Source: Brevundimonas diminuta (GTDB lineage: Bacteria > Pseudomonadota > Alphaproteobacteria > Caulobacterales > Caulobacteraceae). Taken from it: 64,000 bases of DNA. The notes beneath the pieces were generated by a model that ran no database searches, had not been told where the DNA came from, and saw only the letters and a program-made list of their open reading frames with translations. A program made the translations under genes and the position numbers. Within the stretch, counting starts at the first letter, position 1; each line of letters begins with the position of its first letter. Location: positions 2,294,001 through 2,358,000 of the forward strand of contig NZ_CP073063.1 in the NCBI RefSeq assembly GCF_022654015.1, given 5' to 3'. Positions 8,885 to 18,877 of the stretch are shown in pieces.

Positions 8885-9553
8885 ATGTCCGCCTCCTTTC
8901 AATACAAGCCGCGCTTCACCGACATTCGGGTGAAGCCGCCCAAGCCCGAGGAAGAGGCGGCGAAGGCCGACGTCCTGCACCTCAAGCCGGGAGAAAAGCC
9001 GTGCCAGTGGCCCGACTGCCGCCGGGCCGCTGCGGCCAAGGCTCCCAAGTCGCGCGAGCGGCTGAACGACTTCTACGAATTCTGCCAGCCGCACGCCGGC
9101 GAATACAACAAGGGCTGGAACTTCTACGCCGGCATGACCGAGGGCGAGATTCGCGCCGCCCAGGAAAACGAGGCCATGACCGGCGGGCGCCCGACCTGGG
9201 AGATGCAGGCCGGCAAGTTCACGCGCGAGGCCGCCGCCTTCGCCGCCAAGATGGGCACCTCGAACACCACCGGCGCCGGCTCATGGCGCGACAGCTTCGG
9301 CCTGTTCGGGCGCAAGGGCGATCAGGCGCCGCAGTCCGCGACAGAGGATCGCCGCATCGGCAAGCTGGAACGCGCCGCCCTCGCCGACCTCGATCTGGAT
9401 CCGGGTGCCGACAAGGCGAAGATCAAGGCTCAGTATCACGAGCTGCTGAAGCGGTTTCACCCCGACACCAACAGCGGCGACCGCAGCGCCGAGGCCAAGC
9501 TGCAACGCGTGATCAAGGCCTGGAAGACGCTAAAGAAGGCCGGCCTGGCCTGA
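8885..9553 (+). CDS. J-domain (DnaJ-like) protein
   Basis: 222 residues from ATG 8885. The C-terminal part (about 163-222) is a J domain with the diagnostic HPDTN at 192-196, preceded by IKAQYHELLKRF, so it should stimulate ATP hydrolysis by an Hsp70. The N-terminal 150 residues are not typical DnaJ sequence: Cys40, Cys45, Cys67 and His70 (CQWPDC and CQPH) look like a possible metal site. No Gly/Phe or zinc-repeat region of classical DnaJ is present, so this is a specialised co-chaperone. It is divergent from bolA and convergent with the SDR gene (4 bases between stops). Confidence 0.88.
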   Translation: MSASFQYKPRFTDIRVKPPKPEEEAAKADVLHLKPGEKPCQWPDCRRAAAAKAPKSRERLNDFYEFCQPHAGEYNKGWNFYAGMTEGEIRAAQENEAMTGGRPTWEMQAGKFTREAAAFAAKMGTSNTTGAGSWRDSFGLFGRKGDQAPQSATEDRRIGKLERAALADLDLDPGADKAKIKAQYHELLKRFHPDTNSGDRSAEAKLQRVIKAWKTLKKAGLA

Positions 9554-9557
9554 CCGC

Positions 9558-10235
<678 letters not shown>

Positions 10236-10274
10236 GGTGCCGAAACCGGCGACGGCCAGCTTGGTTGCGCCGGA

Positions 10275-11504
10275 TCAGGGCTGACCGGCGGCCTGGCTGT
10301 CCGCGGAGGCCATCATAGGCGTGGACGGCTCGCGGAAATAGCGATCGATCCCGTCCGCCACCGACTTCATCAGGCGACGGCGCGCGCGCTCGTCAGTCAG
10401 AAGCCGCTCGTCCTCGGGATTGGTGATGAAGCCCATTTCCAGCAGCACGGCCGGCACGTCGGGCGCCAGGAGAACAGCCAGACCCGCATCGCGATGACTG
10501 CGGCGAAGAAGGGGATGGTCCGACCCTTCCAGATGCGTCAGCAAGACGCGCGCGAACTGGGCGGAGCGGTTCTGGGTCGCGCGCTGGGTCATGTCGAGCA
10601 GGATGCGATCCACCGACGGGTCGCGGCCCGGCAGATGCAGCTCACGATGCCAGTTGTCGGCGCGCGTGAACTCGCGCACCGCCCGGCCTGCCCCCTGTTC
10701 CGACAAGGTGTAGACGCTGGCCCCGCGCAGCGCCGGATCGGCGCCGGCGTCGGCGTGCAAGGAAATGAACAGATCGGCGTCGGCCTGACGCGCGATGGAG
10801 ACGCGGCGATAAAGGTCGACATAGCGGTCGTCGGTCCGTGTCAGGCGCACGCGATAACGGCCGTTCTTCTCGAGCTCGGCCTTCAAAGCCAGGGCGGCGG
10901 CCAAAGTGACCTGCTTTTCCTGGGCGCTTGCGCCGCTGGCCCCCGGATCATTGCCGCCATGGCCGGCGTCGATGACGATCAGGGGGCGTTCGGCGCGACG
11001 TGGCGGCGCGCTGGCGCGCGGCGCCGGCGTGGTCGAGGCGCGCGCGGCGGCTCCCGTCGCCTTCAGATCCACGACATAACGATAATGGCTGACGCCGTCG
11101 CCGGGCGGCAGCAGGAAGCGCCGTTCGATCTCGCTGCCGCGCGCCAGTTCCAGCTGAACCCGCGACGAACCGCCAGAAGACGTGACCTCATAGGAGCGCA
11201 CCAGCCCCGAACCGCCGCCGTTCAGACCGCGCCCTGGCGCAACACCGCTCAGAGCCAGCACCACCCGGCCTTCGCCGCCCGCGTCGATGACGCGTCCCTG
11301 CGCCGTCTTGTCCAGATCGATGACGACGCGGGTCCGATCGCCGTCGGCGCCGAAGCGCACGCTGAGGACATCGCCCTGCGCGCCCCAGGCGAAACCGCGC
11401 GTGCCGAACAGGCCGACGATGCAGATGACCACGAAGGCCAGGGCGGTCATCGCCCATTCCTTCGCGCCCCAGCGCATCAGACCTGTCAAAACGCGACCGC
11501 TCAT
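10275..11504 (-). CDS. amiC: N-acetylmuramoyl-L-alanine amidase AmiC
   Basis: 409 residues. An N-terminal hydrophobic segment (about 17-40) exports or anchors the protein. An AMIN domain (about 44-150), which targets septal peptidoglycan, is followed by a Pro/Ala linker and an Amidase_3 domain (about 174-390). Zinc ligands are visible in VIDAGHGG, the Glu in EKQVTLA and SLHADA, and the catalytic Glu in LEMGFITN. The enzyme cuts the amide bond between muramic acid and stem peptide during daughter-cell separation. The C-terminal 20 residues (TPMMASADSQAAGQP) look disordered. Confidence 0.94.
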   Translation of the reverse strand: MSGRVLTGLMRWGAKEWAMTALAFVVICIVGLFGTRGFAWGAQGDVLSVRFGADGDRTRVVIDLDKTAQGRVIDAGGEGRVVLALSGVAPGRGLNGGGSGLVRSYEVTSSGGSSRVQLELARGSEIERRFLLPPGDGVSHYRYVVDLKATGAAARASTTPAPRASAPPRRAERPLIVIDAGHGGNDPGASGASAQEKQVTLAAALALKAELEKNGRYRVRLTRTDDRYVDLYRRVSIARQADADLFISLHADAGADPALRGASVYTLSEQGAGRAVREFTRADNWHRELHLPGRDPSVDRILLDMTQRATQNRSAQFARVLLTHLEGSDHPLLRRSHRDAGLAVLLAPDVPAVLLEMGFITNPEDERLLTDERARRRLMKSVADGIDRYFREPSTPMMASADSQAAGQP

Positions 11505-11958
11505 GTGCGCCGGCGAACCTACTGAAAGCCTACTCCGACGCCAGAATGCCAGACGGTCGTATTCATGGGGTTAAGGCCAACGCCTTTTAATTCGCGAATT
11601 GCGTGACTATGCTGTGACCGCTCGCGAACCGATCGCGCCGATTTCGCCCCTGCGAAGCCTGGCGCGCCCTCCTCGCGGCGCTGACTTTCACCAATCCTAG
11701 AATCTCCCGGCATCGTCGAGGATTCGAAGAGCGGACCAGAGACGCGGCCTTCCCAAGGGATTGGCGCGCCCGGTTCAGGACCGACGACTTCCATGGGCCT
11801 TAACGCCTGCGCACCCCAACGGCTTGATCAAGCCCGCTTCGCCGTTTTCGGCGAGGGGATGTCGCGCGCGCCGGCCCCTAGCTTCATTCGGCGAGCCGCC
11901 ATGATCCGACCCGGTGTTCCGGGCCGGTCGGCCAGTGCGCGCCAGAGAGAGATACTCC
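11505..11958. other. amiC-rne divergent intergenic region with dyads
   Basis: 454 bases without a convincing gene. It must hold the promoters for amiC (leftward) and rne (rightward), but I found no near-consensus sigma-70 promoter in either direction. Three symmetric elements stand out: a 12-bp palindrome AATTCGCGAATT (11589-11600), a 14-bp palindrome GGCTTGATCAAGCC (11821-11834), and a TCGCCG-TTTT-CGGCGA hairpin (11839-11854). The last two would lie in the rne 5' leader if transcription starts upstream of them. Confidence 0.5.
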
Positions 11959-14673
11959 ATGTCAAAGACAATGCTGATCGACGCGGCCCACCCGGAGGAA
12001 ACCCGGGTCGCCATCGTGGACGGACGCCAGATTGAGGAATTCGATTTCGAATCCCGTGCGAAGCGCCAGCTTCGCGGCAACATCTACCTCGCCAAAGTCA
12101 CGCGCGTAGAGCCCAGCCTGCAGGCCGCCTTCGTCGAATACGGCGGCAATCGCCACGGCTTCCTGGCCTTCAACGAAATCCACCCCGACTACTACCAGAT
12201 CCCCGTCGCTGACCGCGAAGCTATCATGGCCGAGGCGCACGACGACGAGGACGAGGACGATCTCGACCGCGAATCGACCGGCGACGACGTCGATCCCGAA
12301 TCGGCCCTGGCCGACGAGGAGCGTCTGAAGCGCCGCCTGATGCGTCGCTACAAGATCCAGGACGTCATCAAGCGCCGCCAGATCCTGCTGGTTCAGGTCG
12401 TCAAGGACGAGCGCGGCGCCAAGGGCGCGGCCCTGACCACCTGGCTGTCGCTGGCCGGCCGCTACTGCGTCCTGATGCCCAACACCGGCAAGGGCGGCGG
12501 CATTTCGCGCAAGATCACCAACACCTCGGACCGTCGTCGCCTGAAGAGCGCCGTCTCGGCCCTGGAAGTGCCCAAGGGCATGGGTCTGATCATCCGCACG
12601 GCGGGCGCCAAGCGCACCAAGGCCGAGATCAAGCGCGACTATCAATATCTGCTGCGCCTGTGGGAGACGATCCGCGAGACCACCCTCGCCTCTCACGCCC
12701 CCTCGGTGATCTACGAGGAAGAGAACCTGGTCCGCCGCGCCGTGCGCGACATGTTCGACAAGGACTTCGACGGCATTCAGGTCGAGGGCGTCGAGGGCTT
12801 CAAGGAAGCGCGCGACTTCATGCGCGTGCTGATGCCGGCCCAGGCCAAGAAGGTTCACCTGTATCGCGGCTCGCGTCCCCTGTTCGCGGCCAACGGCATC
12901 GAAGAGCTGCTGACGCAGATCCACCAGCCGGTCGTGCCGCTGAAATCCGGCGGCTATCTGGTCATCAACCAGACCGAGGCATTGGTGGCCATCGACGTCA
13001 ACTCGGGCCGCGCCACCAAGGAACGCAACGTCGAGCAGACAGCGTTCAAGACCAATATGGAAGCGGCCGAGGAAGCCGCGCGCCAGCTGCGCCTGCGCGA
13101 CCTCGCCGGCCTGGTCGTCATCGACTTCATCGACATGGATGAAGGCAAGAACAACCGCGCCGTCGAGCGCGTGCTGAAGGAGGCCCTGTCCTCCGACCGC
13201 GCTCGCATCCAGATGGGCCGCATCTCGCCCTTCGGCCTGATGGAGATCAGCCGCCAGCGTCGCCGCCTGGGCGTGATCGAGGGCGCGACCGAAGCCTGCC
13301 CCCACTGCCAGGGCACCGGCCGCATCCGCTCGGCCGAATCCGCCGCCCTGATGACCCTGCGCGCGGTCGACATCGAGGCCGGCAAGAACGGCGCGGGCGT
13401 CGTGGTGCTGAAGGTCTGCACCGCCGTCGGCCTGTATATCCTGAACCACAAGCGCGCCTATCTGCAGTCGCTGCTGGAACGTCGCGGCCTGAACGTCATC
13501 GTCCAGATCGACGACAGCCTGGGTCAAGGCGAACACACGATCGAGCGCACCGAGACCAACGAGGACTTCGTCGCGCCCGAGATCGAGATGCCCAACCTCG
13601 ACGACGACTTCGACGCCTCGCTGTACGAAGACGAGGATGAGGACGACGACGAGGAGATCATCGCCGACGACGATGACGACACGGTCGAATCCTTGGATCG
13701 CGAAGACAGCGACGACGACGAACCGCGCGAACGCTCGGAGCGTCACGAAGGCGGTCGCGATCGGGGTCGTGGGCGCAACCGTCGCCGTCGCGGCGGTCGT
13801 CGCGACGAGGAAACCTCCGACGTCGAGGCCGTCGATACGGTCAACGCCGACGACGCCTCGGACGATGAGGAAGACGAAAACGGCCGCCGCCGTCGCCGTG
13901 GTCGCCGCGGCGGTCGCCGCGTCCGCGAGGATGGCGAGCGCGACGTCTACACCTGGGTTCGTGGCCGCACGCCGTCGCTGGACGACCCCTATGTCTGGTT
14001 CGACCCGCTGAACCCCGGCCGCTCGGAAGGTCGCCCGGAACGCGGCGAGCGCCATGAGCGGTCTGAACGCCCCGTTGCCGCTCAGTCCGAGGTCGAAGGC
14101 CTGGATGTGGTCGCCATTAATGGGGCCGGTGAAGGCTCCGTCGAGGAAGGCGGCCGTTCGCGCCGTCGCCGTCGTCGGGGTCGCGGTCGTGGCGACGGTC
14201 CCGTCAGCCACGAGATCAAGGTCGAGAACCGCGCCACCAACGAAGGCATGCCGCCCGACGGCTCGCCCGAGACGCCGATGGCCGTCATGGTCGAGCCGAC
14301 CGAGGCCGTCGAAATGGCTGCCCCTGCCATCGCGCCTGAGCCTCAGCGTCGTCGCGTGCGCCGCAAGTCGGCTAGCGCCAACGTCGAGATCGCGACCGAA
14401 CCGCATCCCGACACCGCCATCGAGCCGAACGAGGCCACGGTCCAAGGCGCGCCGGTCGAGTTGGACGTGACCCCGCACGAGGCGCTGGCCGCCGAACCGG
14501 CCGAGGTCGCCCCGGTCGCCGCCCCGACGGCGGTTCCGGTGACCGAGGCCGTGCTGGCCGAGCCGTTCGTGGCTCCCACGCCGGAGATCGACGTTCAGGC
14601 CATCATCGCCGAAGACCCGAACCAGATCGTCGCACCGCCCGAAAAGCCCAAGCGCGGGTGGTGGCGCCGCTGA
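11959..14673 (+). CDS. rne: ribonuclease E
   Basis: 904 residues from ATG 11959, preceded by GAGAGAGA. The N-terminal half is the catalytic RNase E/G fold: an S1 domain (ARGNIY-like KRQLRGNIYLAKV onward) carrying an acidic insertion (DDEDEDDLDRE, about 95-118), the DNase I-like part with VAIDVNSG and VVIDFIDM, and the zinc-link CPHCQGTG (Cys447, Cys450) that joins protomers. The second half is a disordered scaffold with acidic runs and blocks of Arg (RRRRRG repeats), typical of degradosome-binding and RNA-binding regions. The protein ends in EKPKRGWWRR. It initiates most mRNA decay and processes rRNA/tRNA precursors. Confidence 0.96.
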   Translation: MSKTMLIDAAHPEETRVAIVDGRQIEEFDFESRAKRQLRGNIYLAKVTRVEPSLQAAFVEYGGNRHGFLAFNEIHPDYYQIPVADREAIMAEAHDDEDEDDLDRESTGDDVDPESALADEERLKRRLMRRYKIQDVIKRRQILLVQVVKDERGAKGAALTTWLSLAGRYCVLMPNTGKGGGISRKITNTSDRRRLKSAVSALEVPKGMGLIIRTAGAKRTKAEIKRDYQYLLRLWETIRETTLASHAPSVIYEEENLVRRAVRDMFDKDFDGIQVEGVEGFKEARDFMRVLMPAQAKKVHLYRGSRPLFAANGIEELLTQIHQPVVPLKSGGYLVINQTEALVAIDVNSGRATKERNVEQTAFKTNMEAAEEAARQLRLRDLAGLVVIDFIDMDEGKNNRAVERVLKEALSSDRARIQMGRISPFGLMEISRQRRRLGVIEGATEACPHCQGTGRIRSAESAALMTLRAVDIEAGKNGAGVVVLKVCTAVGLYILNHKRAYLQSLLERRGLNVIVQIDDSLGQGEHTIERTETNEDFVAPEIEMPNLDDDFDASLYEDEDEDDDEEIIADDDDDTVESLDREDSDDDEPRERSERHEGGRDRGRGRNRRRRGGRRDEETSDVEAVDTVNADDASDDEEDENGRRRRRGRRGGRRVREDGERDVYTWVRGRTPSLDDPYVWFDPLNPGRSEGRPERGERHERSERPVAAQSEVEGLDVVAINGAGEGSVEEGGRSRRRRRRGRGRGDGPVSHEIKVENRATNEGMPPDGSPETPMAVMVEPTEAVEMAAPAIAPEPQRRRVRRKSASANVEIATEPHPDTAIEPNEATVQGAPVELDVTPHEALAAEPAEVAPVAAPTAVPVTEAVLAEPFVAPTPEIDVQAIIAEDPNQIVAPPEKPKRGWWRR

Positions 14674-14732
14674 TCGGTCACGATTAGACTGTCTGGATAC
14701 AGGCGGGGGCCGGTCGTTGTTGGAGTATAGCC

Positions 14733-16133
14733 ATGAGATGGCTTCCCCGATCTGCATCCCGCGTTCTGGCGGCGGCGGCGACGGCCTTGATGGCTGTTTC
14801 CGTCGCCGGCCAGGCCTCCGCGCAAAGCCTGATCCGCGACACCGAGGTCGAGGGCATCGTGCGCGAATGGGCCGACCCGGTCTTCGTGGCCATGGGGCTG
14901 AACCCGAACGACATCGAAGTCCTGCTGGTCAACGACAACGACCTGAACGCCTTTGCGACCCGTGGGCGGATCATGGGCGTCAACACCGGCCTGATCCTGC
15001 GCACCAAGACGCCTGGCGAGCTGCTGGGCGTGATGGCGCACGAGGCGGGCCACATCAAGAACCGGCACACCCTGCGAGACGGGGCCGAGAACGCCGGCAA
15101 ACAGCCGATGTTCATGACGATGGCGCTGGGCGCCCTGGCGATCGCCGCCGGCGCGCCGGACGCAGGCGTGGCCCTGCTGGGCTCCAGCCAGTATTTCGGC
15201 GCTCTTGGCGCGCTGCATTATATGCAGAGCCAGGAAGGCGAGGCCGACATCTCGGGGGCGCGGGCGCTGGAGGCCGCCGGCGAATCGGGCGCCGGACTGG
15301 TGTCCTTCTTCGAGAACTTCCGCTCGCAGGAGGTCTTCTCCGACGCCCGCCGCTATCCCTATTTCCGCAGCCACCCCCTGTCGTCGAACCGAATCGAGAG
15401 CCTGCGCCGCTACGTGCAGGAACAGCCGCACTACGACCATCGCGACAGCCCCGAACGTATGGCGCAGCACGCGCTGATTCTGGCCAAGATTCACGCCTTC
15501 ATGGATGCGCCGAACGCCACCCTGCGCGACTATCCATCGACCGACACCTCCCTGCCCGGCCGCTATGCGCGGGCCATCGCCTGGTATCGCGACGGCCAGA
15601 CGGACAAGGCGCTGACGGCGGTGGACGCGCTGATCGCCGGCGACATGAACAACCCCTATTTCCAGGAACTGAAGGGCCAGATCCTGTTCGAGGAAGGCCG
15701 CCCGTCCGAGGCCGTCGCCGCCCACCGCGAGGCGGTCCGCCTGAAGCCCGACGCCCCCCTCCTGCGCGTCAACCTGGCCCATGCCCTGATCGAGACCAAC
15801 GACAAGGCCAAGCTGGACGAGGCCATAGACCAGCTGAAACACGCCGTCGTCGCCGAGAAGGACAACACCATGGCATGGCGCCTTCTGGCCCAGGCCTATG
15901 CCTCCCAGGGCAAGGAGGGCGAGGCGCGACTGGCCTCGGCGGAATACTATTTCGCCGGCGGGGATGAGAAGCAGGCCACCCAGTTCGCCCTGCGCGCCCG
16001 CTCCATGCTGAATCCCGGCTCGATCGAATGGCGCCGCGCCGTCGATATCGTCCTGGCCTCGGGCGCCACGCCTGACGATCTGAACGACCTGGACCGCCGC
16101 GACGCCGCGCGCCGGCCCGCCACCCTCAACTGA
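14733..16133 (+). CDS. BepA/YfgC-like M48 metalloprotease with TPR region
   Basis: 466 residues. Signal peptide at 1-30 (cleavage after ASA). The M48 peptidase domain carries the zinc motif HEAGH at 103-107, with the third ligand likely in EGEADISG. The C-terminal half has TPR-like helices (ARAIAWYRDGQTDKALTAV, KGQILFEEGRPSEAVA). In E. coli the homologous BepA works in the periplasm on assembly or degradation of outer-membrane proteins such as LptD. A DsbA-like gene follows 26 bases downstream, which fits an envelope quality-control pair. It starts 59 bases after rne. Confidence 0.9.
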   Translation: MRWLPRSASRVLAAAATALMAVSVAGQASAQSLIRDTEVEGIVREWADPVFVAMGLNPNDIEVLLVNDNDLNAFATRGRIMGVNTGLILRTKTPGELLGVMAHEAGHIKNRHTLRDGAENAGKQPMFMTMALGALAIAAGAPDAGVALLGSSQYFGALGALHYMQSQEGEADISGARALEAAGESGAGLVSFFENFRSQEVFSDARRYPYFRSHPLSSNRIESLRRYVQEQPHYDHRDSPERMAQHALILAKIHAFMDAPNATLRDYPSTDTSLPGRYARAIAWYRDGQTDKALTAVDALIAGDMNNPYFQELKGQILFEEGRPSEAVAAHREAVRLKPDAPLLRVNLAHALIETNDKAKLDEAIDQLKHAVVAEKDNTMAWRLLAQAYASQGKEGEARLASAEYYFAGGDEKQATQFALRARSMLNPGSIEWRRAVDIVLASGATPDDLNDLDRRDAARRPATLN

Positions 16134-16159
16134 TCCCTCACTGCCGACTGCGAGCCTGA

Positions 16160-16939
16160 ATGACCGACGACGCACCCACGCCTGCGCCCGAACCCAAGAC
16201 CGCCAAGCCGGGATGGCTCAGCGGCGGCCGCGCCGGCTATCTGGCCCTGGGCCTGTCAGTCATCGCGCTGGGCTTTTCAGCGGCGCCCTATCTGACCGGC
16301 GGATCGAACGTGCGCGCCTATCTGCTGGAGCATCCCGAGGTCTTGCAGGAGGCGCAGATGGCGCTCCAGACCAAGGACGCAGAGGCCGCCGTCGAGGAGA
16401 CGAACCAGGCCGCCGCCGCCAACGCCGGCCTCCTGGCGCCCGACGCCCGCGATCCGGCCTTCGGTCCGGCGAACGCCAAGGTCACGGTGATCGAATTCTT
16501 CGACTTCCGCTGCCCCGGCTGCAAGGCCGTGGCCCACGACTATCGCGCCGTGATGGCCGCCCATCCGGAGGTCCGCTTCGTCTTCAAGGACTGGCCCATC
16601 CTGGACCGCGGCGACGACATCACCTCGCAATACGCCGCCCGCGCCGCCTTGGCCGCGCACCAGCAGGGCAAGTATCTGGAGGTATATGACGCGCTGATGA
16701 CCGAGCGGGCGCTGTCGATCGAAGCGATCGACGCCATCCTGGCGGCGCATGGCGTGGACATGGCCCGCGCCAAGGCCGCCATCGCCGCGCCCGAAACCAC
16801 CCGCCACATCGCCGACATCCACACCACGGCAGCCGCCCTGCGTCTGCGCGGCACGCCGACCTTCTTCGTCAACGGCAAGGCCAGCCCCGGCATCGACCCC
16901 GCCGAAATCGGCAAACTGATCGAAGCGGCGAAGAAATAG
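16160..16939 (+). CDS. membrane-anchored DsbA-family thiol oxidoreductase
   Basis: 259 residues. A short cytoplasmic tail rich in Pro is followed by one membrane helix (about 26-46), a helical linker with Ala/Glu repeats (55-95) and a thioredoxin-fold domain. The active site is CPGC (Cys118, Cys121) and the cis-proline loop is GTPTFFVNG. This is the Com1/ScsC-like group of DsbA proteins, acting on the periplasmic side to make or isomerise disulfides; the helical linker could allow self-association as in ScsC. It is probably cotranscribed with the M48 protease gene. Confidence 0.9.
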   Translation: MTDDAPTPAPEPKTAKPGWLSGGRAGYLALGLSVIALGFSAAPYLTGGSNVRAYLLEHPEVLQEAQMALQTKDAEAAVEETNQAAAANAGLLAPDARDPAFGPANAKVTVIEFFDFRCPGCKAVAHDYRAVMAAHPEVRFVFKDWPILDRGDDITSQYAARAALAAHQQGKYLEVYDALMTERALSIEAIDAILAAHGVDMARAKAAIAAPETTRHIADIHTTAAALRLRGTPTFFVNGKASPGIDPAEIGKLIEAAKK

Positions 16940-16943
16940 GCAT

Positions 16944-17087
16944 CCCTCTCCCATTGGGAGAGGGCCTGAGCGCACGGCGGCGATAGCCGTCGTTCTGGCG
17001 CGAAAGGGTGAGGGTCGGGTGTGCGAACTGGCCCACCGGCCGACCCTCATCCGGCCCTCCGGGCCACCTTCTCCCAACGGGAGAAGG
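16944..17087. repeat. REP-like cluster of intergenic hairpins
   Basis: Four inverted repeats packed between convergent genes: CCCTCTCCC/GGGAGAGGG (16944-16964), a 13-bp stem with one wobble pair (17006-17018 with 17040-17052), GGCCC-TCC-GGGCC (17053-17065) and CCTTCTCCC-AAC-GGGAGAAGG (17067-17087). The string around GACCCTCATCCGGCC...CCTTCTCCC is one that I recall as a frequent alphaproteobacterial intergenic repeat. It may also end transcription of the DsbA-like and TPR genes, although no long T-run follows. Confidence 0.75.
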
Positions 17088-17094
17088 AAAGATA

Positions 17095-18816
17095 TTAAGC
17101 CTCACCCAGCGTCATCTGTCCGCCGATCCATTCGACGCCGGCATGGCGCAGGGCGTCATTGGCCGCCGTCTCGTCGCCCAGCGCCTGTTCGGCGCGGTAG
17201 AGGACGTAGTAGCTGTAGGGATCGTTCGGCCAATCCTTCAGCAGTTCGCCGATCTTGACCTTGGCCCCCGCCGCATCGCCGGACGCCAGCAGGGCGGCGG
17301 CCAGGCTGCGGCGCGTCGGATACCAGATCATGGGCGGATCGCCGCCCTCGGGCGCCATGGCCTGGATCGCCGCCGCCCGGCCATAGGCGGCGATGGCGGC
17401 GGGATAGTCCTGATCAATCATGGCCGCACGGCCTTCCAGCACCTTCTGGAACAGTTCGGCGAAACCGGTCTGACGATCCGCCATCGGGCCCTTGAACGCC
17501 TGGTCCGCCAGCAGGGCGGCGATGGCCTGGGCCTCGATCCGAACCGCCGCCGCATCGCCGCGCCGCGCCGCCACCTCACCCCGCGCATAGCGCCAGCCGA
17601 CCCGCATCAGCGGACGGCCTACGTCCGGCTCGGCCAGGGCTGCGACCTGGGCGTCCGATCCGAACCGGCCGTAAAGCGCATAGGCGTCGGCCGCCATCAC
17701 CTGGCGATAGACGACATACCCGTCCTCTCCGGCCTCGGGCGGTCCCGCCAGCTGCGGATAGGTCGCCATATACCAGTCGGCCAGTTCCAGCCCCCGCTCG
17801 GCCCCGCCCGCCATCAGGGCGCCGCCCATGCCGAAATGGATGTTGTGGGCATGCAGCCGCATGCCGCGAATGCCGCCGGGCGGTCCGACCAGCTGGTCGT
17901 AACTCTTGTCCAGCGCCACGGCGTTGACGTTGGACATCATCGCGTCCTTGTAGCGCCCGACCCGATAGAAGGTGTGCGACGGCATATGCACCAGATGGCT
18001 GGCGCCCGGCGCCAGCAGGGCCAGCCGCTCGCCATAGGCCAGCGCCCGATGTGGATCGTCCGACCATTCGGTCAGATGAATGTACAGGTGAATGGCGCCC
18101 GGATCGTTCGGCTTGATCGTCAAGGCGTGCTCCAGGATCGCCATGGCGCGGGTGACAGCCGGATCGGTCGCCTTGCCGTCCTTGTCCCACCATTCGCCCT
18201 CGGGCTGGAGCATCCACGCGTCGGCGGTGATCGAGGCGACCGATACATCGTCGGCATGACGTTTGGCGATCCGGTCCATGGCGCGGGCGTAACGCAGGGC
18301 GCGGGTCTTCTCCTTGCCGGAATAGCGCTGGATCAGGGCGTCGATCATCTGGCGCTGCATCGGCGTGGCGTCGCGGGCCAGACGCCGTGCATCGCGTGCA
18401 ACGCGCAGGCCGGTAGCGATCGATTCGGGATCGCCGCCGCCGCCATTCAGGTTCGGCCCGATTGCCCAGGCCTCGCCCCAGGCGCACATGCCGCACGACG
18501 GGTCCAACTGCCTCGCCTTCCTGAACGCCCGCACCGATTCCGAATGCTCGAACGCCCAGCGCAACCGCACCCCGTGGTCGAACCAGGCCTGGGCCTCGGG
18601 GTTCTTCGTATCGACCGCGAAACCCTCGTCGCCGAAGCCCGGAGCCATGACCATGTCGCGTGTCGGCTGGACATCGCCGACGGCCCCGACCCGGCCGCAG
18701 ACCTGCGGATTGGTGATCAGGGCCAGGGTCGCCGCCGTCGCAGTGGCGTCAGCGACCGCCACGGGCGCAATCAGACAGGCGACTGAAACCGTCGCGACCC
18801 ACAGACTCTTGCGCAT
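17095..18816 (-). CDS. secreted tetratricopeptide-repeat protein
   Basis: 573 residues from ATG 18816, preceded by an excellent GGGAGG. A signal peptide is likely at 1-22 or slightly longer. The mature protein is helical, with TPR-type motifs (WFDHGVRLRWAFEHSESVRAF near 79-99, split here for length; AIAAYGRAAAIQAM near the C-terminus). The conserved block DPSCGMCAWGEAWA holds Cys108 and Cys111, a CxxC that could bind a metal or form a disulfide; no heme CxxCH is present. Similar proteins occur as uncharacterised TPR family members. Function is unknown. Confidence 0.78.
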   Translation of the reverse strand: MRKSLWVATVSVACLIAPVAVADATATAATLALITNPQVCGRVGAVGDVQPTRDMVMAPGFGDEGFAVDTKNPEAQAWFDHGVRLRWAFEHSESVRAFRKARQLDPSCGMCAWGEAWAIGPNLNGGGGDPESIATGLRVARDARRLARDATPMQRQMIDALIQRYSGKEKTRALRYARAMDRIAKRHADDVSVASITADAWMLQPEGEWWDKDGKATDPAVTRAMAILEHALTIKPNDPGAIHLYIHLTEWSDDPHRALAYGERLALLAPGASHLVHMPSHTFYRVGRYKDAMMSNVNAVALDKSYDQLVGPPGGIRGMRLHAHNIHFGMGGALMAGGAERGLELADWYMATYPQLAGPPEAGEDGYVVYRQVMAADAYALYGRFGSDAQVAALAEPDVGRPLMRVGWRYARGEVAARRGDAAAVRIEAQAIAALLADQAFKGPMADRQTGFAELFQKVLEGRAAMIDQDYPAAIAAYGRAAAIQAMAPEGGDPPMIWYPTRRSLAAALLASGDAAGAKVKIGELLKDWPNDPYSYYVLYRAEQALGDETAANDALRHAGVEWIGGQMTLGEA

Positions 18817-18877
18817 CTTCGCCTCCCGCCTCTGGCGACCAGTGTGCGCCCAAATCGTCGGCTCGCCAATCACCCGG

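Noticed and set aside
11962..14757. A 931-codon open frame antisense to rne
   Set aside because: It is the mirror of a GC-rich coding sequence with strong third-position bias. Its translation is compositionally odd, without recognisable domains, whereas the plus strand encodes a complete RNase E.
14595..16175. A 526-codon minus-strand frame opposite the M48 protease
   Set aside because: The plus strand has a signal peptide, HEAGH and TPR helices; the minus frame has no such features and overlaps the 3' end of rne.
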